A stretch of 64,000 nt of DNA from Aquitalea denitrificans (GCF_009856625.1 NZ_CP047241.1:3410001-3474000); one strand, 5' to 3'; shown: positions 8,944 through 18,552, counted from the stretch's first letter. Program-made: numbers and translations. The notes: generated by a model from the sequence alone, not told the origin.

Positions 8944-8961
8944 TAATGAGGATTTTCAAGC

Positions 8962-9606
8962 ATGCAGGATGAGCTGTTTCCGGAAAGCTGGCAGCGTCCT
9001 GTGCAGCAGCTCTCTCCAGGTATTACCCTGCTTCCAGGCCTTGCTCTGGAAGAAGAAAAGCAGATATGGCAGGACGTGCAGGCAGTTTTGCAACAAGCTG
9101 CATTACGCCAGATGCAAACGCCGGGAGGCCGGACAATGTCTGTCTCAATGAGCAACTGCGGTGCCCTAGGCTGGGTCAGCGGTCATGGTGGTTATCGCTA
9201 CTCCCCAACCGACCCTGACAGTGGCCTGGCATGGCCAGCCATGCCTCCACGGCTTGCCATGCTGGCGAGTCAATGGGCTGCTGCTGCCGGTTTCAACGGG
9301 TTTGACAGTAATGCTTGCCTGATCAACTGCTATGTGCCGGGCTGCCGGATGTCCTTGCATCAGGATCGGGATGAGCGCGATTTCTCACAACCCATTGTTA
9401 CCCTGTCACTGGGGCTGCCTGCACGTTTCATGCTGGGCGGCATCCAGCGCAATGATGCTTGCCAGATAATCCCGCTGATTCACGGGGACGTACTGGTATT
9501 CGGTGGCCCCGCTCGCTTGTGCTTTCATGGCATCATGCCGCTAGCCGCAGGGGCTCACCCCCTACTGGGCAGTCGTCGTATCAGCCTGACCTTCCGCCGG
9601 GCTTGA
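8962..9606 (+). CDS. alkB: AlkB alpha-ketoglutarate-dependent DNA dioxygenase
   Basis: Fe(II)/2-oxoglutarate dioxygenase that oxidatively removes 1-methyladenine and 3-methylcytosine from DNA and RNA. At 214 aa it matches E. coli AlkB (216). Iron ligands are H133 and D135 (LHQDRDE) and H189 (CFHG); the 2-oxoglutarate arginine pair is R206 and R212 in RISLTFR. GAGGA lies 10 nt before the ATG. It forms a two-gene operon with ada as in enteric bacteria. Confidence 0.95.
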   Translation: MQDELFPESWQRPVQQLSPGITLLPGLALEEEKQIWQDVQAVLQQAALRQMQTPGGRTMSVSMSNCGALGWVSGHGGYRYSPTDPDSGLAWPAMPPRLAMLASQWAAAAGFNGFDSNACLINCYVPGCRMSLHQDRDERDFSQPIVTLSLGLPARFMLGGIQRNDACQIIPLIHGDVLVFGGPARLCFHGIMPLAAGAHPLLGSRRISLTFRRA

Positions 9607-9618
9607 CCGGCCAGCAAC

Positions 9619-9644
9619 AAAAAAGCCCGCCTAGGCGGGCTTTT
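9619..9644. terminator. Bidirectional terminator alkB / beta-ketoacyl synthase
   Basis: A-run, GCCCGCC-TA-GGCGGGC, then TTTT. It separates convergent alkB (plus) and the ketosynthase gene (minus). Confidence 0.9.
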
Positions 9645-9661
9645 GCGCAAGTACCGGATAA

Positions 9662-10891
9662 TCAGCGCGGGTAGGCTTGCAATACCAGGCTGGCATTGCT
9701 GCCACCAAAGGCAAATGAATTGCTGATGGCGGCCTGCAGCTGCGGTGCCGCCACACCCTTGCCGAATACATGCTGCACCCGACAGTTTTCATCCGGCTGC
9801 TGACAGTTTGCCGTAGGTGGAATCTGTCGGCGATGCAAGGCCAGCGCCGTGATGGCCGTCTCCAGCCCCCCGGTTGCACCCAGCAGATGGCCATGCATGG
9901 ACTTGGTTGCACTCACCTGCAGGCCGGGCGTCCCCTCCCCCCAGATAGTCTGCAATGCTTCACACTCAACCACATCACCCACCTGGGTGGCTGTACCATG
10001 GCTGTTGCAATAGGCTATCTGCGCCGCAGCAAGACCTGCATCTGCCATAGCGGCACGCATGGTACGCACCTGGCCGGCGACATCGGGCTTGGTGATATGC
10101 GCAGCATCACTGCGACATGCATAGCCATCCAGCGTGGCATAAATGCGGGCACCACGTGCCAGCGCATCGTCCAGGCGCTCTAGGATCAGAAAGGCAGCGC
10201 CCTCGGCCAGCACCAGTCCGTTGCGCGTCTTGTCATATGGCCGGCATGCCTGTTCGGGATGCTCTCCTTCGGGACTGGCCAGCACCTGCATCGATTGCCA
10301 AGCGTTGATGATGCCGGGCAGCAGCATGGCTTCCGCACCGCCAGCAATCGCCTGGCTGATTTCGCCGCTGCGAATCGCCCGCATTGCTTCACCCAATGCA
10401 ATAGCGGAGGACGCACAGGCTACAGAGTAATTCACCGACGGACCAGTAATGCCAAAACGCATGCTGATATGCCCGGCCGGAGCATTGGCCATGCTGGCAA
10501 TCACCGAAAGCGGCGACACCCTGGTACCAGTCTGGTAGAAATTCTGGAAACCCTTGTCCAGCGCCGTGCTGCCCCCCATGGCACAACCGACATAAACGCC
10601 AACCTGCTCACGGTCATCCGGCAAGGCAAGCGCAGCATCCTCCAAAGCCTGGGTAGCGGCAGCCACGGCCATCTGGCTGACACGATCCACCCCTGACATC
10701 TGCAAGCGGGTAAACCAGTTGGCCGGGTCAAAATCCACCGCGCCAACGACTGCAGGCTTGCAACCGGTTACATCGCTCTCCACTCGCCGGATTCCGGACT
10801 CGCCTTCCATCAGCTTGCCGAATACATCATCAAGCCGGTTGCCAAGCGGCGAAATCAGACCGATGCCGGTAATGGCAACAACCGTCTTCAT
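9662..10891 (-). CDS. Beta-ketoacyl-ACP synthase (FabF/KAS II-like)
   Basis: Condenses malonyl-ACP with an acyl primer by decarboxylative Claisen condensation. The 409-aa thiolase-fold protein has the Cys-His-His triad: C159 in SVACASSA, H298 in NSHGTAT and H335 in TKSMHGHLLGATG. The normal Thr before Gly-His is a His here (H333). Its ATG overlaps the stop of an upstream acyl carrier protein gene (ATGA), so the two are probably made in fixed ratio. There is no fabD, fabG or fabH beside it, unlike a housekeeping fab cluster, which suggests a dedicated lipid product or an auxiliary chain-length role. Confidence 0.88.
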   Translation of the reverse strand: MKTVVAITGIGLISPLGNRLDDVFGKLMEGESGIRRVESDVTGCKPAVVGAVDFDPANWFTRLQMSGVDRVSQMAVAAATQALEDAALALPDDREQVGVYVGCAMGGSTALDKGFQNFYQTGTRVSPLSVIASMANAPAGHISMRFGITGPSVNYSVACASSAIALGEAMRAIRSGEISQAIAGGAEAMLLPGIINAWQSMQVLASPEGEHPEQACRPYDKTRNGLVLAEGAAFLILERLDDALARGARIYATLDGYACRSDAAHITKPDVAGQVRTMRAAMADAGLAAAQIAYCNSHGTATQVGDVVECEALQTIWGEGTPGLQVSATKSMHGHLLGATGGLETAITALALHRRQIPPTANCQQPDENCRVQHVFGKGVAAPQLQAAISNSFAFGGSNASLVLQAYPR

Positions 10892-11124
10892 TGCTTGACT
10901 GCCATGTGGCGGTCAACCAGGTTGGCCAGTTCTTGCAGATTGGCCACATGGGCTTCCTCTTCGGGAATGGAGACATCGAAGTGTTCTTCAATGGCGAACA
11001 GCAGCTCGATCTGGCCAAGGGAATCCAGGCCATACTCGCTCAATGCACGTTCAGCCTGGACTTCTTCGGCTTTTACGCCAAATTTTTCAACAATCAACTG
11101 CTGGATCTGCTCAATAGTGTTCAT
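10888..11124 (-). CDS. Acyl carrier protein
   Basis: 78-aa helical carrier. The phosphopantetheine attachment site is S35 in YGLDSLGQIEL, and the acidic recognition helix follows (ELLFAIEEHFDVSIPEEE). ATG at 11124 has AAGG at proper distance; the in-frame upstream extension is not ACP-like. The stop overlaps the ketosynthase start by 4 nt. It differs in sequence from the canonical AcpP and is probably a specialised carrier for the adjacent ketosynthase. Confidence 0.9.
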   Translation of the reverse strand: MNTIEQIQQLIVEKFGVKAEEVQAERALSEYGLDSLGQIELLFAIEEHFDVSIPEEEAHVANLQELANLVDRHMAVKQ

Positions 11125-11353
11125 CACAATGCCTTGCCCGCACAGTCCGGCATCGGGATTGCGCATGGAGTAGTATTTTTCATGTGGTGCCATTGTATGC
11201 CGCTACCCCATGAAAATTTATGGTCTTTCTTGTCGAGTTTTATGCCAGTTGTTGACAGGCAACAGATGGCTTGGCCAACTCGAGGAAAAGCACAAAATAT
11301 GGCGTAACCAGTCCACCACTATAATGTCATTACATGATTCTACGCGATCATGC

Positions 11354-11382
11354 AAAAAGCCAGCACCCCGTGCTGGCTTTTA
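11354..11382. terminator. Terminator after the HDOD gene
   Basis: AAAAGCCAGCA-CCCCG-TGCTGGCTTTT; symmetric, placed just past the minus-strand stop at 11401. The rest of 11125-11353 is ACP upstream region without further features. Confidence 0.88.
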
Positions 11383-11400
11383 TTGGCCCACGGGTTTGGC

Positions 11401-12825
11401 TCAGACAGCTTCTACATCATTGTGCACATCGCTTTCACGTAGTACTTCCTGTGCCCATACCACCGAGTCGATGTAGTAGCGGCAGGTGTGTTCCACTTCA
11501 AAATTCAGCACCTTGCACAAGGCATTGATACGCTGGTCATCCCCCTGCTCGCAAGCCAACGCCAACGCAAGGTAAGGACTGAACATGCCCTTGTTCTCGA
11601 CGACAGCATCACGCACGGTCGGCGGCAACTCCAGCGGGTCCAACACATCGGGAAAGGGCTGGTTTAGCAGGACATCCAGCAAAGAAAACATTCCAGTCAG
11701 AAACAGATGCTCGGCTTCCAGCTTGTTACCACGATAAGCACCCAGACGCTCCAGGAAGCGGGCGCGGATCAGGGATTTCTCCAGCAGTGCCAGTGCCGTT
11801 CCGTCTTCCTTCTTCGCCGTGAACAACAGCATGGACAGCCATTTGAACAGGGTTTCCCGCCCCAGCAGCAGCAGGGTTTCTTCAATGGTCTGCACTTTGC
11901 GCGACAAGCCATTAACCGGGGAATTGATAAACCGCAGCAGCTTGAACAACAGCACCGAATCCAGCTTGAACTGGGCTTCCAGTTCGCGCGGTTCCGCATT
12001 GGCACGCAGCATGCGCATGATCTGCAATACCCGGGTCTGGTTGCTGTCTACCTTGCCACTTTCCAGACTGCGCACCGTAGCAATAAAGGGGCCATGGAAT
12101 AATGCAAAACGGTTGCTGCCCGGTGCACGCAGGCAGATATCCAGGTCTTCGGCCGTACCGACATTACGAGCCATCCAGCGTGCATTGGGATAACGACGCG
12201 GCAACTGATCCAGAATCGGTGCCAATACGCGGGTGGACGGCGCAGCAAAGTCCAGCAGCATGAAGTCCATGCGGTTGAACAGCTCTGGCTGCAAGCGCTC
12301 TGCCAGTACCTGGCCATCAAAAGCCGCCGGTTCCAATGCAAAACGCAAACCCTTGCTGCGCAGATCGTCCAGCAAAGGCATGATTTCCACGCTGATCGGC
12401 TGGCTCAGGTCGGGCTCGAGTACAAAAATCACACTCTTGGCCGGCATCTGCAACAGCAGCGGCTCGGCCAGCGAACTGATGGAGATATGTACCAGTGCAC
12501 GGCGGTAAGCCAGCAGACGGAAAACTTCCATGTTTTGCAAAGTGGTCAGCATCAGGCGGTCAAAATCCTGTTGCTTGCCTCCTTTCATGGCTGCTCCGGA
12601 CTTGACGAAAAACTCGTAGGCCACCACGCGGTGCTGACGATCCATTACTGGCTGGTGGGCGACAAAGCCCAGCGTCGGCGGTAACTGGTCAATGGGATCT
12701 GGCTCGGCACGGTGCTTGACCGGCGAGGCTTCCAGTTCTTTTTCGACAGCGGCGATCTCGTCTGCCGGACTCTCTTCGCTTTTTTTAAGACGACCGGCCA
12801 AACCGCCAATCAGATTTTTAAACAT
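11401..12825 (-). CDS. HDOD-domain protein with degenerate EAL domain
   Basis: Signalling protein of the YuxH type, 474 aa. An N-terminal charged linker (1-50) leads into an EAL-like barrel (about 55-260). The signature Glu-Ala-Leu is replaced by YEFFVK, and the metal-binding acidic residues are not evident, so c-di-GMP hydrolysis is unlikely. A C-terminal HDOD domain (about 270-470, LDSVLLFKLLRFINSPVNG) follows; it resembles HD hydrolases but lacks the His-Asp pair. Such proteins act as adaptors in motility, biofilm or stress control. The gene starts 48 nt after aroC and is likely co-transcribed with it, ending at the terminator at 11354-11382. Confidence 0.85.
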   Translation of the reverse strand: MFKNLIGGLAGRLKKSEESPADEIAAVEKELEASPVKHRAEPDPIDQLPPTLGFVAHQPVMDRQHRVVAYEFFVKSGAAMKGGKQQDFDRLMLTTLQNMEVFRLLAYRRALVHISISSLAEPLLLQMPAKSVIFVLEPDLSQPISVEIMPLLDDLRSKGLRFALEPAAFDGQVLAERLQPELFNRMDFMLLDFAAPSTRVLAPILDQLPRRYPNARWMARNVGTAEDLDICLRAPGSNRFALFHGPFIATVRSLESGKVDSNQTRVLQIMRMLRANAEPRELEAQFKLDSVLLFKLLRFINSPVNGLSRKVQTIEETLLLLGRETLFKWLSMLLFTAKKEDGTALALLEKSLIRARFLERLGAYRGNKLEAEHLFLTGMFSLLDVLLNQPFPDVLDPLELPPTVRDAVVENKGMFSPYLALALACEQGDDQRINALCKVLNFEVEHTCRYYIDSVVWAQEVLRESDVHNDVEAV

Positions 12826-12872
12826 GATTTGCTCTCTCTTGATGCCCGGCTGTCATATAGCCTCCATCCAGT

Positions 12873-13973
12873 CTAGCTGATTCGCCCCGGAATTTGCGGA
12901 GTATCCACTACCACATCACCGCACTGGGCACGATAGCGCAGGGCATGATCCATCAGTACCAGTGCCAGCATGGCTTCGGCAATGGGGGTGGCACGAATGC
13001 CGACGCAGGGGTCATGACGACCATGCGTCTCCACCACAACTGGGTTGCCCTGCTTGTCGATGGAACGGCGCGGCTGGGCAATTGACGAGGTGGGTTTGAT
13101 TGCCATCGAAACCTCGATGTCCTGCCCAGTGGAAATGCCTCCCAGAATGCCACCGGCATGATTACTGGCAAAGCCTTCTGGCGTAAGTTCGTCACCATGC
13201 TCGCTGCCACGCTGGGTCACCGCAGCAAAACCGGCCCCAATCTCTACGCCTTTTACCGCGTTGATATTCATCATGGCATAGGCGATGTCGGCGTCGAGAC
13301 GATCAAATACCGGCTCTCCCCAACCCACCGGTACATTTTCTGCGACAACGCGCAAGCGCGCACCCACCGAATCCAGGCTCTTGCGGATGGAGTCCATATA
13401 GTCTTCCAACTGCGGAACCACGCTGTCATCGGCGGCAAAGAAGGGATTGGAATTCACCACATCCCAGCTCTTGAACGGAATTGCCACTTCGCCAATCTGG
13501 GTCATGTGGCCACGAATCACTACACCGTAGCGCTCATGAAGCCATTTCTTGGCAATGGCACCGGCAGCCACGCGTACCGCGGTCTCTCGTGCGCTGGAAC
13601 GACCACCGCCACGCGGATCGCGCACGCCGTACTTGTGCCAGTACGTATAGTCTGCATGACCGGGACGGAAGGTTTCAGCAATATTGCCGTAGTCCTTGGA
13701 GCGCTGGTCGGTATTGCGGATCAGCAAGGCAATCGGCGTGCCGGTGGTCTTGCCTTCATAAACACCAGACAGGATTTCAACCGCATCAGGCTCGCGTCGC
13801 TGGGTGACATGCCGGCTGGTGCCGGGCTTGCGACGGTCCAGTTCCTGCTGGATTTCCTCTGCCGTAATGGCCAGTCCGGGCGGGCAGCCATCCACCACGC
13901 AGCCGATGGCCGGTCCGTGGCTTTCGCCGAAGGAAGTAACAGTAAACAGCAGCCCCATGGTGTTGCCTGACAT
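12873..13973 (-). CDS. aroC: Chorismate synthase
   Basis: Last step of the shikimate pathway: converts 5-enolpyruvylshikimate-3-phosphate to chorismate using reduced FMN. The 366-aa protein shows signature 1 (GESHGPAIGCVVDGCPPG), the RRKPGTSRHVTQRREPD loop, the HADYTYWHKYGVRDPRGGGR motif and the C-terminal DPCVGIRATPIAEAM. Full length, start MSGNTMG. It sits in a minus-strand run hydrolase, dioxygenase, aroC, HDOD with 48-64 nt gaps. Confidence 0.96.
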   Translation of the reverse strand: MSGNTMGLLFTVTSFGESHGPAIGCVVDGCPPGLAITAEEIQQELDRRKPGTSRHVTQRREPDAVEILSGVYEGKTTGTPIALLIRNTDQRSKDYGNIAETFRPGHADYTYWHKYGVRDPRGGGRSSARETAVRVAAGAIAKKWLHERYGVVIRGHMTQIGEVAIPFKSWDVVNSNPFFAADDSVVPQLEDYMDSIRKSLDSVGARLRVVAENVPVGWGEPVFDRLDADIAYAMMNINAVKGVEIGAGFAAVTQRGSEHGDELTPEGFASNHAGGILGGISTGQDIEVSMAIKPTSSIAQPRRSIDKQGNPVVVETHGRHDPCVGIRATPIAEAMLALVLMDHALRYRAQCGDVVVDTPQIPGRIS

Positions 13974-14033
13974 CTTGATTCGTCCCTTGTCATTTCATCT
14001 GGTTTGGCCTGATTCTAGCACGGCAAAACCATC

Positions 14034-14681
14034 CTACGATGACCAAGCTAAACCGGCCTGGCGCCGACGGAACCAGCCGGTTACCGACAGGCGTTGCTGC
14101 GTGCCCGGCAATACTTCGTGCCAGAAGCGATCAGACAGGAACAACACCAGTGTCCCCGCACGCGGAGCCACATCCACCGACTGCGTGCAGTCTGCATCCA
14201 AATACAGTCGCATCTGGCCACCGGCGTTATCCGGCCAGTCCTCATTCAGATACAGGACCGCAGTCAGCGCACGGGCGTCATCGTCGCGGAAGCGGTCCAG
14301 GTGCTTTTTGTAAAAACTGCCCGGTGGGTAGACGGCAAAATGGGATTCCAGATCCTCCAGCCCCAGATAAAAGGCCTGGTTCACAGCTTGGCGTACCTGA
14401 TCGAGGGTGGAAAAATAATGTGCAACAGCAGGTTCGGCATCCGCAGGCTCCAGCCACAATACCGAATCGGAACGGATTTCGCTGCGTCGACCTTGCTGAT
14501 CGGCACGCCCGATGGCAGCCTCGTGAAAGCGGCCATCTTCCCACTGTCCGAGGCAATACTGCTGAAGCTGTCGGATGGCTTCTGCACTAAACAGGGCATG
14601 ATCCACCACCCAGCCATGTTCGGCCAGTTGATCGATGATGGTATCCAGCCGGGCTGGGGCGATGTCGGTTTCTTGATTCAT
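14034..14681 (-). CDS. 2OG-Fe(II) oxygenase, prolyl-hydroxylase (PPHD/EGLN) type
   Basis: Cytosolic dioxygenase, 215 aa. It has the HxD...H iron triad (HLDRF, then WHEVLP) and the 2-oxoglutarate arginine in RLSVTGWFRRR. The FAVYPPGSFYKKHLDRFRDD and LTAVLYLNEDWPDNAGGQMRLYL stretches are those I associate with bacterial relatives of the HIF prolyl hydroxylases; the Pseudomonas homologue hydroxylates elongation factor Tu. ATG at 14681 has GGAGA 9 nt upstream. Substrate assignment to EF-Tu is by family only. Confidence 0.82.
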   Translation of the reverse strand: MNQETDIAPARLDTIIDQLAEHGWVVDHALFSAEAIRQLQQYCLGQWEDGRFHEAAIGRADQQGRRSEIRSDSVLWLEPADAEPAVAHYFSTLDQVRQAVNQAFYLGLEDLESHFAVYPPGSFYKKHLDRFRDDDARALTAVLYLNEDWPDNAGGQMRLYLDADCTQSVDVAPRAGTLVLFLSDRFWHEVLPGTQQRLSVTGWFRRRQAGLAWSS

Positions 14682-14745
14682 TGGCGCATTCTCCACTAGA
14701 GGCCGCTGTTCTACCACAGCGTTTTTTCCGGTGGAATGATATTCG

Positions 14746-15669
14746 TCAGTAATTCTCGATCACCAAATCATGCCGGCCTGCCAGCCACTCCAGTAGCAGC
14801 GGAAAATGATCGGCAGGCGCATCCGGGTGAGTAAGCAGGGAGACATGGTCATAATCATGCCAATGCCCAACAGCACGACCCAGCAAGCGTAATCGCGACA
14901 AGTGGGGGCCGCTTTCATCGCGAAAACGCCGCACATCATCGGCATGTCCACGGCAGGGGTCCTTGCGCGCAGCAAAATACAGGGTGGGTGGCAGTGACAC
15001 ATGACGTGCCGCAGCCCCGTAGTCAAAACCGTCATCACTGTCTACCCAGGGACGCAGCTTGGCCCAGCACTTGCTCTGGCGATGGCTTTTTTCCGTTTCG
15101 TCATCCGCGCCCAGACCGATACGCCTGGCGGGTAGATAACCGGTCGCGCGGATTATCCAGCGCGCCAGCACATTCCACACCAGATCCACCTCCAAAAATT
15201 TTCGCCAGTTGCGTACGCCTATGCTGCGCTTGCTACCGAAATAAACCAGCGAAGCCACTTGCGAGGCCAGTCGGGGATGGCGCAGCAGGCAGCTGCTCAT
15301 ATGTACGCCTCCCCAGGAATGGGCCATCCAGTGCACCGCGACTTCACCTTTCAGGCCACGAATGGCCGCATGCAGTGCAGGTAAATCACGGCAGATGATT
15401 TCAGTCTGGCCATGTCGGCTGGCTGCGCAGATTTTTGGGCTGCTACGCCCTCGACCGCGCAAATCAGCCACAAACACATCGTAGCCGGCTGCGGCCAGAA
15501 AATGCGCCAGACCCTTGCCGCTATCGGTATAGAAAATACGACCATTGGCCATTACGCCATGGATAAGCAATACCGGCGGGCCAGCTGCATCCTGCCAGAT
15601 ACGCCTTATATACAGGGTTTCGCCATCATCCAGTGGCAGCTGCCAATCCCGCTGGTTTGTTGCCGTCAT
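14746..15669 (-). CDS. Alpha/beta-hydrolase fold protein
   Basis: 307-aa serine hydrolase candidate. The oxyanion region is PPVLLIHGVMANGRIF. The nucleophile elbow is AHSWGG (Ala in place of the first Gly of GxSxG), a DLRGRGRSS strand follows the usual layout, and a late GHWHDYDH supplies the probable catalytic histidine. ATG at 15669 is preferred over an in-frame TTG at 15699, which lacks a ribosome site. Substrate unknown; it could be an esterase or lipase-like enzyme. First gene of the run leading to aroC. Confidence 0.75.
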   Translation of the reverse strand: MTATNQRDWQLPLDDGETLYIRRIWQDAAGPPVLLIHGVMANGRIFYTDSGKGLAHFLAAAGYDVFVADLRGRGRSSPKICAASRHGQTEIICRDLPALHAAIRGLKGEVAVHWMAHSWGGVHMSSCLLRHPRLASQVASLVYFGSKRSIGVRNWRKFLEVDLVWNVLARWIIRATGYLPARRIGLGADDETEKSHRQSKCWAKLRPWVDSDDGFDYGAAARHVSLPPTLYFAARKDPCRGHADDVRRFRDESGPHLSRLRLLGRAVGHWHDYDHVSLLTHPDAPADHFPLLLEWLAGRHDLVIENY

Positions 15670-15756
15670 GTCGCCTGCCTCTGCCAGAGAATGATTCAAA
15701 CAGTCGTATGATCAAGGCAAGTATGGGGCAGGTCAATTAGCAGGCAGGCAATAAAC

Positions 15757-15785
15757 AAAAAAAACGGGCTGCCGCAGCAACCCGT
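15757..15785 (-). terminator. pepN terminator
   Basis: On the minus strand ACGGG-TTGCTGCGGCAG-CCCGT is followed by a run of T, 24 nt past the pepN stop. Confidence 0.85.
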
Positions 15786-15808
15786 CTTATCTCATCCACA
15801 CTCAGCGC

Positions 15809-18433
15809 TCAGGCATTGAGGTTTTTATACACAATTTCGTAGACGTCCTTGGACAACGGGCTGGCCAGCAGGCGCTGCAGTTCTGCCTGCATCAGGCCCT
15901 GACGCTGTGGCTCCAGCTTCTTCCAGCGGTTGAAGGCCCGGACAATACGGCTGGCCACCTGCGGATTGATGGCATCCAGCGCCAGCACCTGATCAGCCAG
16001 GAAGCGGTAACCACGACCATCGGCCGCATGGAAATGCGCCATATTGTTGCTAAAGGTGCCAATCAGGGCACGCGCCTTGTTCGGGTTCTTCAGGCTGAAT
16101 GCCGGGTGTTCCATCGCTGCACGCACATGGTCCAACGTACCTTCCAGCTGGCTGGAGGCCAGCAGCATGAAGAACTTGTCCATCACCAGCGCATCACGCT
16201 GCCAGCGGGCGGCAAAATCGGTATAGCATTCATCGCGCTCTTCACTGTCCTTATCGCGCAAGGCCAGCATGGCACCCATCTGATCCGACATATTGTCGGC
16301 TTCCAGTGCCTGCTTGCGCGCAGCCTCCGCTGGCCAGGCCACACTCAGACGGGTAAGCATCTGCAGGGCACGGTTTTTCAGGTCACGCTTGCCAGCATCT
16401 TCCGGCTTGTACTCGCGTGTCTGATTGAGGTGATAGGCCTCATGCCATTCTCCACGCAATGATTCAGCCAGCTCATCCAGCACGAAATCACGTACCCGAT
16501 GGATGATGGCCGGATCAGCGACGTCGACCATTTCCAGTATCTCAGCCTCGGATGGCAGCCCCAACATCAGCGCCCGCAGGGCGGGATCGGCCGCATGGTC
16601 TTTCAATACCGCGCGGAAGGCAGCAATGAAGGTTTCCGGCAACACCAGAGACCGACCGGCACCAACAGCATCAAGCAACTGGCGGATCAGCCGCTCGGCC
16701 AAGGTCTGTCCAGCTTCCCAGCGGCAGAAGCTGTCGCTGTCGTTCGCCATCAGAAAAGCCAACTGCTCGTCGCGCCAGTCGTATTCCAGCTTCACCGGTG
16801 CCGAGAAGCCGCGCAGCAAGGACGGTACCGGCTCTTCCGGCACGCCCATAAAGACAAAGGTCTGCTCGTTCTGCTTGATATCCAGTACACGCGTACCAGC
16901 CTGGGCGTAGTCTTCGCCTTCAAGCTGCAGAGGCAAATCCTGTCCATCCGCCCCCACCAGACCAAGTGCCAACGGTATGTGCAGGGCTTGCGGTGCCGGC
17001 AGGCCAGCTACGGCACGGCAGGATTGCTTGACAGTGAGTGCATAACGTTGTGCCGCAGCATCGTATTGGCTGCTGACCTGCAACAGCGGCGTGCCTGCCT
17101 GGCTATACCACAAGGCAAATTGTTGCAGATCCACGTCATTGGCGTCGGCCATGGCTGCGCGGAAATCATCGCAGGTTACCGCTTGGCCATCGTGTCGCTT
17201 GAAGTAAAGGTCCATGCCCTTGCGGAAACCTTGCTCGCCCAGCAGGGTGTGATACATGCGTACCACTTCGGCACCCTTTTCATACACCGTCATGGTGTAG
17301 AAATTGTTCATCTCGATATAGGAGTCCGGACGAATCGGATGTGCCGTCGGGCCGGCATCTTCCGGAAATTGCATGGCGCGCAAGCTTTTGACGTCGTCGA
17401 TCCGCTTCACTGCCCGGCTACCCAGATCGGAACTGAATTCCTGATCACGAAAAACGGTAAGGCCTTCTTTGAGTGATAGCTGGAACCAGTCGCGGCAGGT
17501 CACGCGGTTGCCGGTCCAGTTATGGAAATACTCATGCGCGATGATGGCTTCCACACGCTGGAACTCAGCGTCGGTACGCGTATCCTTGCGCGCCAGCACG
17601 GCAGACGTATTGAATATGTTGAGGCCCTTGTTCTCCATGGCCCCCATATTGAAATCGCTGACCGCCACGATCATGTAGATGTCCAGATCGTATTCCAGGC
17701 CAAAGCGCTCTTCATCCCACTTCATCGCGCGCTTGACTGCCCCCATGCCGAAGGCCACCTTGTCCTGATCAGCCGGCTCGGTCCAGATTTCCAGCGTCAC
17801 CTCACGTCCACGCTGGGTGGTGAACTTGTCGCGTGCGGCCACCAGCTTGCCTGCTACCAAGGCAAACAGGTAGGCGGGCTTACGATAGGGATCAACCCAC
17901 TTCACCCAATGGCGCTTCCGGTCCAGCACTCCCTCGCCCACCTTGTTGCCATTGGACAGCAGAACCGGATACTTCTGCTTGTCGGCCACAATGGTGGTGG
18001 TGAACTTGGCCATCACATCCGGCCTATCCATGTAAAAGGTAATCTTGCGGAAGCCTTCCGGCTCGCACTGGGTAAACAGATTGCCATTTGAGGCATACAA
18101 GCCCATCAGGCTGGTATTGGCTGCCGGATCCAGACCGGTTTCCACTTCCAGAATGAAGCTGTCCGGCACCCCGGGAATCAGCAAGCCTTCTTCATTCAAT
18201 TGGTAGCTATCGGGGGAGAGGCGCTCGCCATCCAGGGTCAGGCTGAGCAGCGTGGCCGACCCATCCAGCCACAAATTGCCTAGCGCAGCAGATTTTTCAT
18301 TACGTTTGACGACCAGACGCGAGTGCACACGCGTCTGCGCCTCCTCTATTTCGAACTTCAAATCCACCCGATCCACCAGATAGGGGGGAACGGTATAGTT
18401 TTTCAGATAGTTCACTTGAGGCTGCTGCGCCAT
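15809..18433 (-). CDS. pepN: Aminopeptidase N (M1 family)
   Basis: Broad zinc aminopeptidase of the cytosol that finishes intracellular protein breakdown. With the ATG at 18433 (GAGAGA upstream) it is 874 aa, like E. coli PepN (870). The exopeptidase motif GAMEN is at 264-268 and the zinc motif HEYFHNW begins at 300, with the third ligand glutamate in the following KEGLTVFRD. Full length. Upstream lies the M61 peptidase gene on the same strand, 120 nt away, so the two peptidases may or may not share a transcript. Confidence 0.95.
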   Translation of the reverse strand: MAQQPQVNYLKNYTVPPYLVDRVDLKFEIEEAQTRVHSRLVVKRNEKSAALGNLWLDGSATLLSLTLDGERLSPDSYQLNEEGLLIPGVPDSFILEVETGLDPAANTSLMGLYASNGNLFTQCEPEGFRKITFYMDRPDVMAKFTTTIVADKQKYPVLLSNGNKVGEGVLDRKRHWVKWVDPYRKPAYLFALVAGKLVAARDKFTTQRGREVTLEIWTEPADQDKVAFGMGAVKRAMKWDEERFGLEYDLDIYMIVAVSDFNMGAMENKGLNIFNTSAVLARKDTRTDAEFQRVEAIIAHEYFHNWTGNRVTCRDWFQLSLKEGLTVFRDQEFSSDLGSRAVKRIDDVKSLRAMQFPEDAGPTAHPIRPDSYIEMNNFYTMTVYEKGAEVVRMYHTLLGEQGFRKGMDLYFKRHDGQAVTCDDFRAAMADANDVDLQQFALWYSQAGTPLLQVSSQYDAAAQRYALTVKQSCRAVAGLPAPQALHIPLALGLVGADGQDLPLQLEGEDYAQAGTRVLDIKQNEQTFVFMGVPEEPVPSLLRGFSAPVKLEYDWRDEQLAFLMANDSDSFCRWEAGQTLAERLIRQLLDAVGAGRSLVLPETFIAAFRAVLKDHAADPALRALMLGLPSEAEILEMVDVADPAIIHRVRDFVLDELAESLRGEWHEAYHLNQTREYKPEDAGKRDLKNRALQMLTRLSVAWPAEAARKQALEADNMSDQMGAMLALRDKDSEERDECYTDFAARWQRDALVMDKFFMLLASSQLEGTLDHVRAAMEHPAFSLKNPNKARALIGTFSNNMAHFHAADGRGYRFLADQVLALDAINPQVASRIVRAFNRWKKLEPQRQGLMQAELQRLLASPLSKDVYEIVYKNLNA

Positions 18434-18552
18434 TTTCGTCTCTCTAATTTTCGGGTCATTGCCGGTTGGTGCCGGTCTTGGTGATGAACCGTGCGGGATC
18501 ACCGCCCCGGTTCGCTATAGATACACAATCCTTGCTGCTGCCTGCCGGCAAT

